Shown here in pieces: positions 45,926 through 56,256 of a stretch of DNA of 64,000 bases. The position numbers and the translations under genes were made by a program. Within the stretch, counting starts at the first letter, position 1. Each line of letters opens with the position of its first letter. The DNA comes from Batkoa obscura (Eukaryota; Entomophthoromycota; Entomophthoromycetes; Entomophthorales; Batkoaceae). The stretch spans positions 620,001-684,000 of the forward strand of contig JASVEC010000008.1 of NCBI GenBank assembly GCA_030770535.1, written 5' to 3'. The notes beneath the pieces are model-generated. The model was given only the letters and a program-made list of their open reading frames with translations. It did no database searches and was not told the DNA's origin.

Positions 45926-46740
45926 CTATAAGGGTAACAGCATAAAGCGGGATACAGGGAGATTAATAACTAGATTAGGGAAGAAGTTAGGACAAAGCAA
46001 ATATGAAACTAAGTAATCAAAAGATATAGTTCTTTCCTTGAAGCATGAAAGGTTAAGCCAGTAGTCAAGTATTTTATGTAAATAAGGACCTAAAAGTGAT
46101 AAAAGTAGACCCTTACAAATCAAATATAGCAAAAATTAAATTAAGATACTAACTATCTTTTAATTGCTAGACAGGAGCATTAAACGTTCACAATTTCTTA
46201 TTAAGTAAATAAGTAAGATATAAGGCATAGTCATAGATGAAAGATGTAAAGGAGCGATTAGAAAAACAAAAGCATATAGCCTTACTTTTGGTAAAATATC
46301 ATAGAAATGCTCAAATTTAATGTTCATAATTTGTAGAAACAAAATATTAAAGAAGTATAAAAACCTATTAAATACCTATAATAAGTTACTTTGTTAGCTT
46401 CGCCAAAAATAAATTCTAATAAAAGTGAAAAAGGAATGGAAGTTATATAGGCTATTATGTACGCTTTAAAGTTATCAAAGCAATTTTTCTGTCTTAGTTT
46501 TTGTAGAATGATTACAAATGTAATAAATCCTACAATAATTACTCTATCAAGGTAGTTCAAATTTGATAAAACTAAATTAAATAAAAAATTAAAGATTAAT
46601 CACTACGTTGTAACTTACCTTTATACATAGAAGAAACATAGCCGATTAAATTTAACATTTGGTAAAAAGTAAAATTAATTAAAGTTCTATAGTCCTTTTT
46701 ATACTGTTCTAAATATCTTTGTTCTATTTGATTAAAATTT
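45926..46740 (-). pseudogene. Multi-pass membrane protein relic 1 (unknown family)
   Basis: Read on minus, a first exon (RYLEQYKKDYRTLINFTFYQ, MLNLIGYVSSMYK) is joined by a clean GTAAGT..TTTAG intron to NYLDRVIIVGFITFVIILQK and on to YYRYLIGFYTS. The coding sense then shifts frame into MNIKFEHFYDILPKVRLYAF, APLHLSSMTMPYILLIYLI. A further hydrophobic stretch (GLLLSLLGPYLHKILDYWL) follows after a probable intron. At least five hydrophobic segments are visible. No 5' end was found: a Mite-A copy lies right upstream. The frame break and missing start argue for a decayed gene. Confidence 0.45.
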
Positions 46741-46757
46741 TCTTAATTAAAAATAAA

Positions 46758-46849
46758 TGGGGATGTTTTTTGGGTTCATCATTTTTTCCATTTTTAAGTG
46801 CTATTTGAGCGGAAAACGTGTTAATAAAATCCTTAAAAAATACATTCCA
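46758..46849 (-). mobile_element. Mite-A copy 19
   Basis: A 92-bp minus-orientation unit (TGGGGATGT to ACATTCCA), AA on both sides, just upstream of membrane relic 1. Confidence 0.7.
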
Positions 46850-47243
46850 AATTGTTCTTTTAAATTATCTGATTATTTAAAATTTTATTTAATAGGAGAA
46901 CAATAATAATCATCACTACAGCCAATGTAAAAGATTTAACGTTCAAGATTTAATCATTTAAATTATGAACATATTTATAAGTGCAGATTGTTATATAAAT
47001 CTTATATACAATTACGTATTTGATATTTATAATATTTTTTTATTGGAGCTAAGATCAATTTCTATCTTCAAAATTTTATAAAGAGTAAAAATCAGAAATC
47101 AAGAAAAATTATTAAGGCTATAAATAAAAATTTCAAAAAGCTTAATACAAATTTAAAATAAAAGGTGCGATATAGTAGCTTAATATCAGAAATGTATATT
47201 AGATAAATAAAAATTACCTTTTTAATATTAAACTTTAATTATT

Positions 47244-47344
47244 TAGGGATGTATTTTTTTGTTTAAAAATTTTATTAATAGCTTTTCCACTTAAATAGCG
47301 CTTAAAAAATGGAAAAAGTAATGAAACTATAAAAAGTATCCCCG
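47244..47344 (+). mobile_element. Mite-A copy 20
   Basis: A 101-bp unit (TAGGGATGT to GTATCCCCG), TT on both sides, equivalent to AA on the other strand. Confidence 0.72.
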
Positions 47345-47793
47345 TTTATTTTACGTATAATAGAATGATTTTTAAATTTTTTACTAATAGAAATTTTGTT
47401 AGTATTTTTAAAATTGAATTTACATAGCTATAATTAACAAAGTCTTTTTAAATAAGAAATGCATATAGAAAAACTTTAAAAATTTGATATCATATTAAAA
47501 AAAGGCTCAATTATATATGTAGTATATTTTATTTAAAAAAATTATGTTAAAAAATATTAAAATTATGATTTTCAATATAAAATTGGATTTTTATCCCCCC
47601 TTTTTAATCCTTAATAACTTTTTTATTTTATAATACTAAAAAATCAAGATATATATAGAAATAACATTTAAGCACTATTGATTTTTTATTTCCTTTTTAT
47701 TCTTTTTTATCGTTTTCATTACTTTTCTATAAGACCTTTAAAGGTTATTGTTTTAGACTAAAAATACCTTGTGTAACTATCTTTAATTGCTAT

Positions 47794-48340
47794 CTAGAGT
47801 TTCAAATCCTCACACTTATTTATAAAATAAAAAAGCAAATTAGAAGGAATATATATAACTAGAAAAGCTAGTGAAGACCAATACAAAAAATATATATTTA
47901 CATTTGAAGTAGAGAAAAGTAAGCTTTCAAATTTAAAGCGCATACTTTGTATACTTAAAATGTTAAAAAAGTGAATAAAAGCTATTAAAAGCCTATAATA
48001 TACAACTATGTATGTCCTTTGAGGATATAAACCATTAAAATAGAAAATGCAAGTGTTACAATGTAGACTATCAACGAAAATTTTATACTCTCAAAGCCTT
48101 CTCCCCGTCTTAACTTTTGTAGAATTATAGCAGATATAATCAATTCAACAATAATCATTCTATCAAGATAATTGTAATTTTTTAATGTTTTAAATGATAA
48201 AAATTAATTCAAAATTATAAAGATTAAAAATTAAATTTCAATTTACACATTAAATAATAAAGAAATAAAATCAATTAAATTTAACATTTGAAATAAAGTA
48301 ACATTGGCAATATTTATAATTTCATCATATACTTTTTTAA
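47794..48340 (-). pseudogene. Multi-pass membrane protein relic 2, paralogue of relic 1
   Basis: On minus the order of segments matches relic 1: NVTLFQMLNLIDFISLLFN, an intron position, NYLDRMIIVELIISAIILQK, SLIVYIVTLAFSILMVY, YYRLLIAFIHFF, then MRFKFESLLFSTSNVNIYF and FYFINKCEDLKL. It is broken by in-frame stops and at least one frame change, at places that differ from relic 1. Mite-A copy 21 lies just upstream, as Mite-A copy 19 does for relic 1. Confidence 0.45.
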
Positions 48341-48387
48341 ATTATTGTTGTTTCATTTAATTAGCTAAAGTTTAAATATTCACTATA

Positions 48388-48487
48388 TGGGGATGTATTT
48401 TTTGTTTAAGAATTTTACTAACACGTTTTCCTCTCGAATAGCACTTAAAAGATGGAAAAAGTAATCAAACCAAAAAAAACATCTTCA
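48388..48487 (+). mobile_element. Mite-A copy 21
   Basis: A 100-bp unit (TGGGGATGT to ACATCTTCA), TA on both sides. Confidence 0.75.
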
Positions 48488-48639
48488 TATGTCCTTTTAA
48501 ACTATTTAATTTATTCTTAATTCAGTTCCATAATTATAAGTAATAATATATTATAACACCAATACAGTATTAAAATTTTTAAAATTTAAATTCAATCGAT
48601 CTCTATTTTACAATAAACATCTGATAGAATAACTCTATA

Positions 48640-48740
48640 TGGGGGTGTATTTTTTTGTTTAAAAATTTTACTAATAGCTTTTCCATTTAAATAGCGCTTA
48701 AAAAATAGAAAAAGTGATGAAACCAAAAAAAACACCCTCA
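48640..48740 (+). mobile_element. Mite-A copy 22
   Basis: A 101-bp unit (TGGGGGTGT to ACACCCTCA), TA on both sides. Confidence 0.75.
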
Positions 48741-48913
48741 TATAGTATGTAACTTTTATATTTTATAACATTAGTAAAAAACCAATTTTATATCATTTTT
48801 TTCCAGTATTAGGCTCAATCAACTAATAGTTGCAATGAAAGAAAAGTCCCTTTCTTGTGTCTTTTGTCCATCCTCTATTAATTCTTTTAATTAATACCCT
48901 AGTTTAAGTGCAT

Positions 48914-48932
48914 ATGGGGATGTTTTTTAGAT
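48914..48932. mobile_element. Mite-A solo end fragment
   Basis: TA followed by TGGGGATGTTTTTTAG matches one Mite-A terminus; then the similarity stops. A truncated copy is the simplest reading. Confidence 0.45.
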
Positions 48933-49110
48933 TAATTTGGATATTCAATACTTAAGTTGATCCAGTATTTTTTATGTTAAAAATATGAGCTTCAAGTGCA
49001 TTTTTTATAATATTAACAATAAAATGAAAGTGATAAAGTAATGATAAATAATAAACAATAAATAGTAATAAATTGCCTATCAAAATACTTTAATTTAAAT
49101 AAATATTAAC

Positions 49111-50331
49111 TTAGTTTAAATTCTTAGCCATTATTTCATCAATTAAATTCTCACATTGGGAAATAAACGAATTAACTTCTTGTTCACTAGCTGTTGTATT
49201 AGCATATGGATAATGTGGGGACACTGGTTTACGATCTAAATGTAAAAAAAATTAACTTTAACTCATAATCACTACATAATTCACTTACCAAAAAAGAAAT
49301 CACCATTAGCATATTCATAAGGTTCTTTAGATAAAGCCAACCAAAGGATAGTATCGGCACCTTGAAGTGGGGTACGTAATACTTTATCCCCTAAATACTT
49401 ATCCATAAAAGGTAAAGATTGTGATACCCCAGGAGTAGCACACCAGCCTGGATGCATAGATAAGAAACGTATACCTTTACCACTATAAACTTGACTTAGT
49501 TTTTTAGCCATCTCCACTTGTTGGCGTTTATTTTGTGCATAAGCTGATACCCCTGAATAAAACCATACTTTTTTAAATTGTAAATCTTTGGGCTCTAATT
49601 TACTGTTATACATACCACCACTAGATACAAAGATCTAATTGAATTCTTTTTAATGTCGTTTCATTTTTTATAATAAATAAGTCAACTTACTACTCTTGCC
49701 TCTTTACTAGCTTCCAAATTGGGTAAAAACAATTTAGTAAGGTAATAAGGAGCTAACGAATTAACCGCAAAAGAAGACTCAATACCTTCTTCAGTTAATT
49801 GATATTTTTCAGCAATAAAACCAGCATTATGAATTAATACATCACATTGAGCTAATTCCTTATTGGTTTTATGGGTCTGATTAAACGTTTTGTAAAACTT
49901 ATTCAAGTTTTTAAGACTACTAAGGTCAACGAGATGTAAGAAAATAGAATCATTGGTAGCCTCTTTTTTGATCTCCTCTACTGCTTTTTGACCGCTGACT
50001 TCATCACGACAGAGGATATGAACTGTACCACCTAAATGTGTGATTAATAAATAGAGCAAAATAAATAAATAAACTTCTTACCTCGCTTTGCAATTTCCAT
50101 AGCAGTTACTTTACCTAAACCTTTACTACCACCTTAAAAGAATACAAAGGTTAAATTTACCTTAGTACAAAAAAAATAATTAAGCTTACCAGTAACGATA
50201 AACACCTTATCCTTGACATCCACGTTTAAAGCGTTTAAATTAAATCTTTCACTATTCTTTAAAAAACCAGCTTGACAATAGTCATAAATACCATTGTACA
50301 TAAATTGAGGGAATTTAAACAAAAGACTCAT
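49111..50331 (-). CDS. DHRS12: Short-chain dehydrogenase/reductase, DHRS12-like
   Basis: Five exons (50190-50331, 50082-50132, 49691-50031, 49289-49634, 49111-49235) encode 334 aa. The start MSLLFKFPQFMYNGIYDYCQ matches the short N-terminal extension of DHRS12 (SDR40C). The cofactor motif VTGGSKGLGK (TGxxxGxG), then EIAKRGGTVHILCRD, NAG (IHNAGF), the Ser-containing VSSGGMYNSKLEP and catalytic YAQNK (YxxxK) are all present, followed by the family-typical SMHPGWCATPGV and GADTILWLALS. The substrate of DHRS12 is poorly defined, so only an NAD(P)-dependent oxidoreductase role is claimed. All introns keep the frame. Confidence 0.9.
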
Positions 50332-50560
50332 ATTGATACTTTTTAAAAGAAATTCAATAAAACTATTTATTGCTTTTAAGTTCTTCAGTTGCTTTTATAC
50401 TTTGATATTAATGTTGACTATATCCGGTTTTTCAAGAATTTCTTTAAAAAGATATATCAGTTTCTGTTTCATTCTTACGTCATCCTTTTAAAAAATCGGG
50501 GTTTTAGTTTAACAAGATTAAAGGGAGTAGCTGATTTTAATTGATTTCAGTCAAAGAATA
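50332..50560. promoter_or_regulatory. Divergent promoter, 229 bp
   Basis: Head-to-head start codons of the SDR gene (minus) and the RecA-family gene (plus). AT-rich with no distinctive box; one TGACGTAAG-like site (ATTCTTACGTCATCC, about 50473-50487) resembles a CRE/bZIP site. Confidence 0.4.
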
Positions 50561-51567
50561 ATGGAAAATAAAAGAATTAAAGTAACAAAAACCGAGTATT
50601 TAACAACCGGAGATCAAAAAATTGATCAACATTTAAATGGTGGTTTACCTACATCAAGTTTAATTCATTTATATGGGAAAAGGTAAAACGAATAGTCAAG
50701 GAATAATTGGTTTACAATTAATCGAAATTTAAGTTCAAGTGGAAAAACACAGTTGGGATTGCAACTGAGCATCACAGCACAACTCAAAAAAGAATTGGGG
50801 GGATTAGAGAAAGGTAACTATAATTAAACTATACTAAATTTTTGTATGTTAAACTATTGTTGTTAGGTAGTGTTTACATCAATAAAGAGAAAAAATTTCC
50901 AACTGAAAGATTACTACAGCTGAGTGAAAAGTATAATACTCAATTAACTCAAAAACAAATATTAAATAATATCCATATAATCTATTCACCAACAACTGAT
51001 CTTTTAAAGGAGATTATTATGAATAAACTAAGAGAATATTTAATTGAAAAGAAAAAAGAGAATCAACAAGTTGGTGTGGTTATTATTGATAATATACAGT
51101 TTATTTTAAATAATAATAATAGTAGTATTGATATGGTAGATTACTCAGATTTATATTTGATTGTTCAACAGTTAAATATACTAAAAGAAGAGTTTGGTTT
51201 GATTGTTATTATGATTAATAATGTCAATGATGTAATTGATAATAATGAAAAATTAAATAGTAGCAATTTAATCAGTCTAAAATATCAAATTAATAAGATT
51301 AATAAGTTGAAGATTCAACCTAACTTTGGTTTAACATTTAAAAATTATATATCAAACCAAATTATTTTATCTCGAATTAAACAAAATTATAAAACAAGAG
51401 AAAACAATAAACAAAATGAAAATGAGGATAACGAAGATAATGATAGGAATATTATCAATAATAGTAACTTACGTATATTAAAAACAATAGGTTGTAGATG
51501 GTGTAAAGATAGTGAATTAAATTATATTATTACAAAAGATGGCTTAGTTTATTCCGAATCAAAATAA
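50561..51567 (+). CDS. RecA-family recombination protein, Rad57/XRCC3-like
   Basis: Exons 50561-50682, 50734-50813 and 50867-51567 give 300 aa. The chain opens with TTGDQKIDQHLNGGLPTSSL, typical of Rad51 paralogues. Walker A GKSSSGKTQ is built across the first intron and followed by LGLQLSITAQLKKELGGLEK and VYINKEKKFPTERLLQL, the pattern of XRCC3/Rad57. Walker B is VVIIDN. The C-terminal RILKTIGCRWCKDSELNYII matches the last strands of the fold, ending TKDGLVYSESK. Such paralogues help load or stabilise Rad51 on single-stranded DNA. At 300 aa it is shorter than XRCC3 (346 aa) and lacks an N-terminal HhH domain. It cannot be split between Rad57 and XRCC3 by eye. Its stop overlaps the next gene's stop on the other strand. 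Confidence 0.82.
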
Positions 51568-52459
51568 CTATCTTCACAATCATTTCCAATCATATCTAAT
51601 CTATCTAAAGACTAGAAACATAACTAAATAAATATTAAACGGTAACATAAAACAATTTACCTCATCTTCATCAATTTTGTTATAATCAAATGTTTTATCT
51701 AAACCATCAATAAACCTTTCTTTCATTACTTTAATTAATTCTTCTTTCCTTAACTCAAACTCTAATGTTTATTAATATTCTAATTATTGTTATATTATAT
51801 TAATTATTAATTTAACTACCTTCTTCTGTCAATTCGCCATCTAAATTTTCCTCTAAATTTTGCTCTTCCTCTTTCTTTTCTCCCATTACTTCCTCCTCCT
51901 CCTCTTCTTCTTCTTCCTCCCATTGGTCTTCTTGTCTACTTTTAGCCTCATCTATCTTTTGATTGATAACATCTTGTTCCCAATTCATTATTAATCTTTC
52001 GGATAATTTAGGTTCATTTTGAAACTTAATTTTATAATTTGGTAAATAATAATAAAATAGATCCGGCTCTCTTTTAATAATTTCTCTTTCACTAAAATAA
52101 TCTTTATTTATTAATACTTGGGTCATATATTCATAGCGTCGATTTCGGATTTTTTTTGTTGAAATTTGTATGTTTTGATGAGTTAATAAGTATGCACTGT
52201 CACTATCTAGTACAAGTTAAGTATATGGTTGAAGGATTAATTTGAATAAATTACCTAATTGAATCTGTTGTAATAAAGATAGAATTTTATTATTAAAATA
52301 GGCTTGTCCATTTTGAATAAATAGAAACAGATCAGTTAATAACCAATGTTTTATTTTATCTAATGGAAATTTTTCTTTATATTCCAAGAGTTTTATATCT
52401 TCACTGGCTTCTATTTCATTATAAATTTCTTGTTTTAATAATACTTCAAAGTCTTGCAT
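51549..52459 (-). CDS. CCDC97: CCDC97-like protein
   Basis: Four exons (52255-52459, 51820-52206, 51661-51761, 51549-51611) encode 251 aa. The order of motifs follows human CCDC97: RRYEYMTQVLINKDYFSE, REIIKREPDLFYYYL, an acidic run (about a dozen consecutive Glu near 165-180), then LRKEELIKVMKERFIDGLDK and TFDYNKIDEDE (the RFLDGxDxDFDY-type block). CCDC97 has been linked to the SF3b splicing complex in animals; for this organism only family membership is claimed. The last coding 19 bp overlap the end of the convergent RecA-family gene. Confidence 0.75.
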
Positions 52460-52592
52460 TTTTCAATAAAAAAAGATCAAGTTAAAATTATTGATAATTA
52501 TAAAAAGAATGACAACTTAGTGAATTAGTCTTGAGTAAAAAAATCCTTTCTTGAAATAAAGTTTAATTAGTTTATTTTTTTTAAACATAAAA
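52460..52592. promoter_or_regulatory. Divergent promoter, 133 bp
   Basis: Head-to-head start codons of the CCDC97-like (minus) and RIB7 (plus) genes leave only 133 bp, so regulation is probably shared. No clear box was seen. Confidence 0.45.
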
Positions 52593-53548
52593 ATGGAAGA
52601 GAAAGCAATCAATTTCATTAATGATCAGTACGCAAACAGTAGTTCAAAAACGGATGATAATTTACCAAGGATCACTTTGACCTTTGCACAAAGTATCGAT
52701 GCCAAAATATCTAATAAAGATAAACAACCTATATTATTAAGTTCAAAAGAGTCCATGTTCATGACTCAATAGTAATTCCCATTAAACTCATTCTAATTAA
52801 CAAATTATAATACAATTTCTAATTCCTTAGTTTAAGATGTCAAAATGAAGGTATTATGGTAGGCATTGGTACCGTATTATCGGATAATCCAAGACTTACA
52901 GGTAATGATGAAAAAGTAGGATGATAATTCAATGATTACTAACGATTCAAAGTTAGGGAAACTAATTTATTAAATCGAGGTTATAAGCAACCAAGACCAA
53001 TTATTATTGATCGAGATTTACAAATTCCATTAAATTGTAATTTAATGAAAAATGAAATAAAACCTATTATAGTATTTGGAGGAGGGTTAACTGAGAATAA
53101 ATTGAAAAAGATTAAGGTAAATGAATCAATTAATAGTGTTAATAATTTTTAATACATTGTTATTAATTAGGAATTAGAGAACTTAGGTATTCATACTATT
53201 GATACTAATTTAATAGATGGAAAGATTGATTTAAGAGAGGTTTTTGAACAACTTAAATTATACAATATTAATTCCATAATGGTAGAAGGAGGCTCTAAGA
53301 TCATCTTTAATTTGTTAACTAATTTTAACTTGATTCATCATTTAATTATAACTATTTGTCCTATAATTATTGGTAATAATGGTACCTCTTATATCTTAGA
53401 AAATCAGCAAGTAGGTTTTAACAGTTATTTTATTTAGCATAAAGTTTTTAATTATTTTTAGGGCTTAAATAATATACAATTAAATAATAGTAATTCTTAT
53501 TGTCAATTGGGACCTGATATGATTTTTAGTTATATTCATGAGAAATAA
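52593..53548 (+). CDS. RIB7: Riboflavin biosynthesis reductase (2,5-diamino-6-ribosylamino-4(3H)-pyrimidinone 5'-phosphate reductase)
   Basis: Five exons (52593-52771, 52831-52901, 52953-53116, 53171-53410, 53462-53548) encode 246 aa, the usual length for fungal Rib7. Motifs: PRITLTFAQSIDAKIS, then LRCQNEGIMVGIGTVLSDNP RLT across introns, PRPIIIDRDLQIP, and IMVEGGSKIIFNLL near residue 175 (the VEGG nucleotide-binding motif). The enzyme reduces the ribosyl side chain with NADPH in the second step of riboflavin synthesis. All introns are 51-59 nt and are needed for the frame. Neighbours show no flavin-pathway clustering. Confidence 0.93.
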
Positions 53549-54481
53549 GTAGACGTTATTAGCTTCCTTGGTATTTGTTTCTTCTATGTATAAAGTTTTA
53601 AGCTCTTTAAATAAGTAAATGTAAAGTTCAGCTATTAAATATAGAACTTTGTTGATAAAATATATGAACTAAATGGATAATATTGGCGCTCTTGGCAACT
53701 AATTGTTTCTATCAAAACTTATTAACTCCTTTAAATAAATCATTCAATCTTCAGCTCAATTATCACTTGAAATACAATGTTAAATAAAATTTGAAACTGA
53801 ATAACTTGTTGTAACTTTATATAACTTGTTCTTTTACCTTGATATTTATTAGAATATAGTAATGTTACTGTTATTTATTTTTTAAAATAAGGAATTGGAA
53901 TATTGAATTGAATATTGGCAAATAGAAAATCTTATGATTCACTCTTGAATTTTCTTAAAAAATAGGAGTTTTAAGGCTACCATGACGTAATTCGATAGCA
54001 GATACTAAGGATTTGTTTAATAAAAAAAGGCTTAAAGTGATTCATAATATATTGAAATCAAACTATAAAAAGGATTATCTTAGTTTATTCGTAAAAATGC
54101 ATTTATTTATATTGTTTATAAGATGTAAAAATTAACGTTTATTTTTTTAACTATATTTTTATTTGAAAACATTTGCTATTAATCTTTTATTTTAATAAAG
54201 TAGACTTGATAGAACTTAAACTAAAAACCACGTAACATGATTGCCATCATTCTAAAATCATTTGAAACCAAAATAGTTCAACTAAATATTACCAATCAAT
54301 TACGAAAGTTGAAGTGATTAACAAATTAAACTTCGGTTAAAAAATAAAAAATAAAAGAATAGATTTAAGAATAAAACAGAAATGAGGTAAAAAAGTTTGG
54401 AATTTTTTTATATAAAAAAATTTAATATAAATATTAGTTACTAAGAAATAAAATTGACTTTTTTATACTTCTTTAATAAAA
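53549..54481. other. Intergenic region upstream of the tricalbin gene
   Basis: AT-rich, no repeats recognised. A TATA-like TTTATATAAAAAAATTTAA lies at about 54406-54424, near 60-75 bp before the start codon. Confidence 0.4.
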
Positions 54482-56212
54482 ATGATAGCAAGTAGCAATC
54501 AACCTTTAGAGCCGATTGATGAAAATCAAGTTCTAAAGACTAATAATCCAAGTCATAGTCAAGATAATCAAGTGAGTGAAAATACCGTTGGCTATGGTAC
54601 TTTTAGGGGTAACGAGGATGAAATACAACAACAACAACAGTCATTACAAGGTCAATCACAAGTACAAGGACAAGAACAGCAACAAGTACCACAAGTACCA
54701 AGTCCAAGCTATATTGAAATAATTGAAAAAATGGTGGAACCTTATTTAGGTACTACTGAATTTAATGTTGTATTAATAGCTGCAATTCAGCTTATCGTTT
54801 ATTTGTTTTATCTTATCGGTATTCCATTTGTTTTTAGTTTAATTTTAGCCTATATGTTATGTAAATTTATTTTAATATAATTATTTGATAAGGATATTTA
54901 ACTATTTTATAGCTAAATTCTTTGATAAATCTATTACTGAGACTTATAAAAGAAAGATTGTTAAGATTCAAGAGAGATTAATGATACCTAGTGTAAGTTT
55001 AGTTATATAATATGTGGTATAATAATATTTATTTATAATATAAATTTAGTTGGAAAATGATATTGAATCTGTATTATGGATTAATAGATTATTATCTAGT
55101 TTTTGGTTTCAATTTGAACCCAAATTATGTAAACAATTAGTAGATAATGTTGAAGCAACGGTTGAACCATATTTAGCTTCAATTCCTATGATTAAGAAAG
55201 TAAAGTTTACTAAGTTTACATTAGGTAATTATCATATTATACTATTATTATATATATTAATATATTAATACTATTATTATTATTATTTAGGTAATAAACC
55301 ACCAATTTTAAAAGGAATTAAATATTACCCAAGTAATCAAAGTGATATCATTATTATGGATTGGCATTTATCATTTACACCCAATTCATTTTATGAAAAA
55401 AAATTTAAAAGTAATGATTCATTTGAAGAAAGTAATTTAATTAAAATTAATAGTAATATTCAATTGGAAATTGAATTAAATTTATTTGGTATGACATTTA
55501 AATTGCCAATTATATTAAATGAAATGCATTTTAATAGTAAATTAAGAATTAAATTAAAATTAATGAATAATTTTCCTCATATTAAAAGTGCCTATGTTTC
55601 ATTGTTAGAATTACCTGATATTGATTTTAAGTTTAGACCAATATTTAATATAGATTTAACAAACATACCATTTTTTAAACCTTTATTTAATCGATTAATT
55701 AAACAAATTATTGAAAGTATTATATTAGCACCACAATCTTATTTGTTAAATATTGAAGAAATGATGGGAAGTAATTTAGAAAATGATTTACCAATTGGAG
55801 TATTAAAATTAACAATTAACAATGCCACAGGATTAAAGAATGTTGAATTAATTGGAGTAATTGATCCATTTGTTTCAATTAATATTGAAGATCGTAAAGA
55901 ATTATTTAAAACAAGAACAATACAAAATACAACTAATCCAATATGGGACCAAACATTTGATATATTAATATATTCATTAAATGAAAAATTAAATATGATA
56001 ATTAAAGATGAAAATGATGTTAAAAAAGATCGAGTATTAGGTTTAACTCAATTCGATTTATCTACTTTATTAAATGAGAATAATCAAAATAATTGTGATA
56101 AAATTATACGTAATGGTAAAATTAGAGGAGATTTAACTTATAAATTATCTTATTATCCAGTTGTTGAAGCAATTAAATTAGAAGATGGTACTGAAGAAAT
56201 TATTCAATCAAG

Positions 56213-56256
<44 letters not shown>

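Larger units (their letters stand above)
43792..49110. other. Gene-poor, Mite-A-dense region with two decayed membrane-protein paralogues
   Basis: Mite-A copies 17-22, a Mite-A end fragment and two related relics at 45926-46740 and 47794-48340 lie here. 44050-45080 and 45190-45900 contain only AT-rich sequence. Confidence 0.5.
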
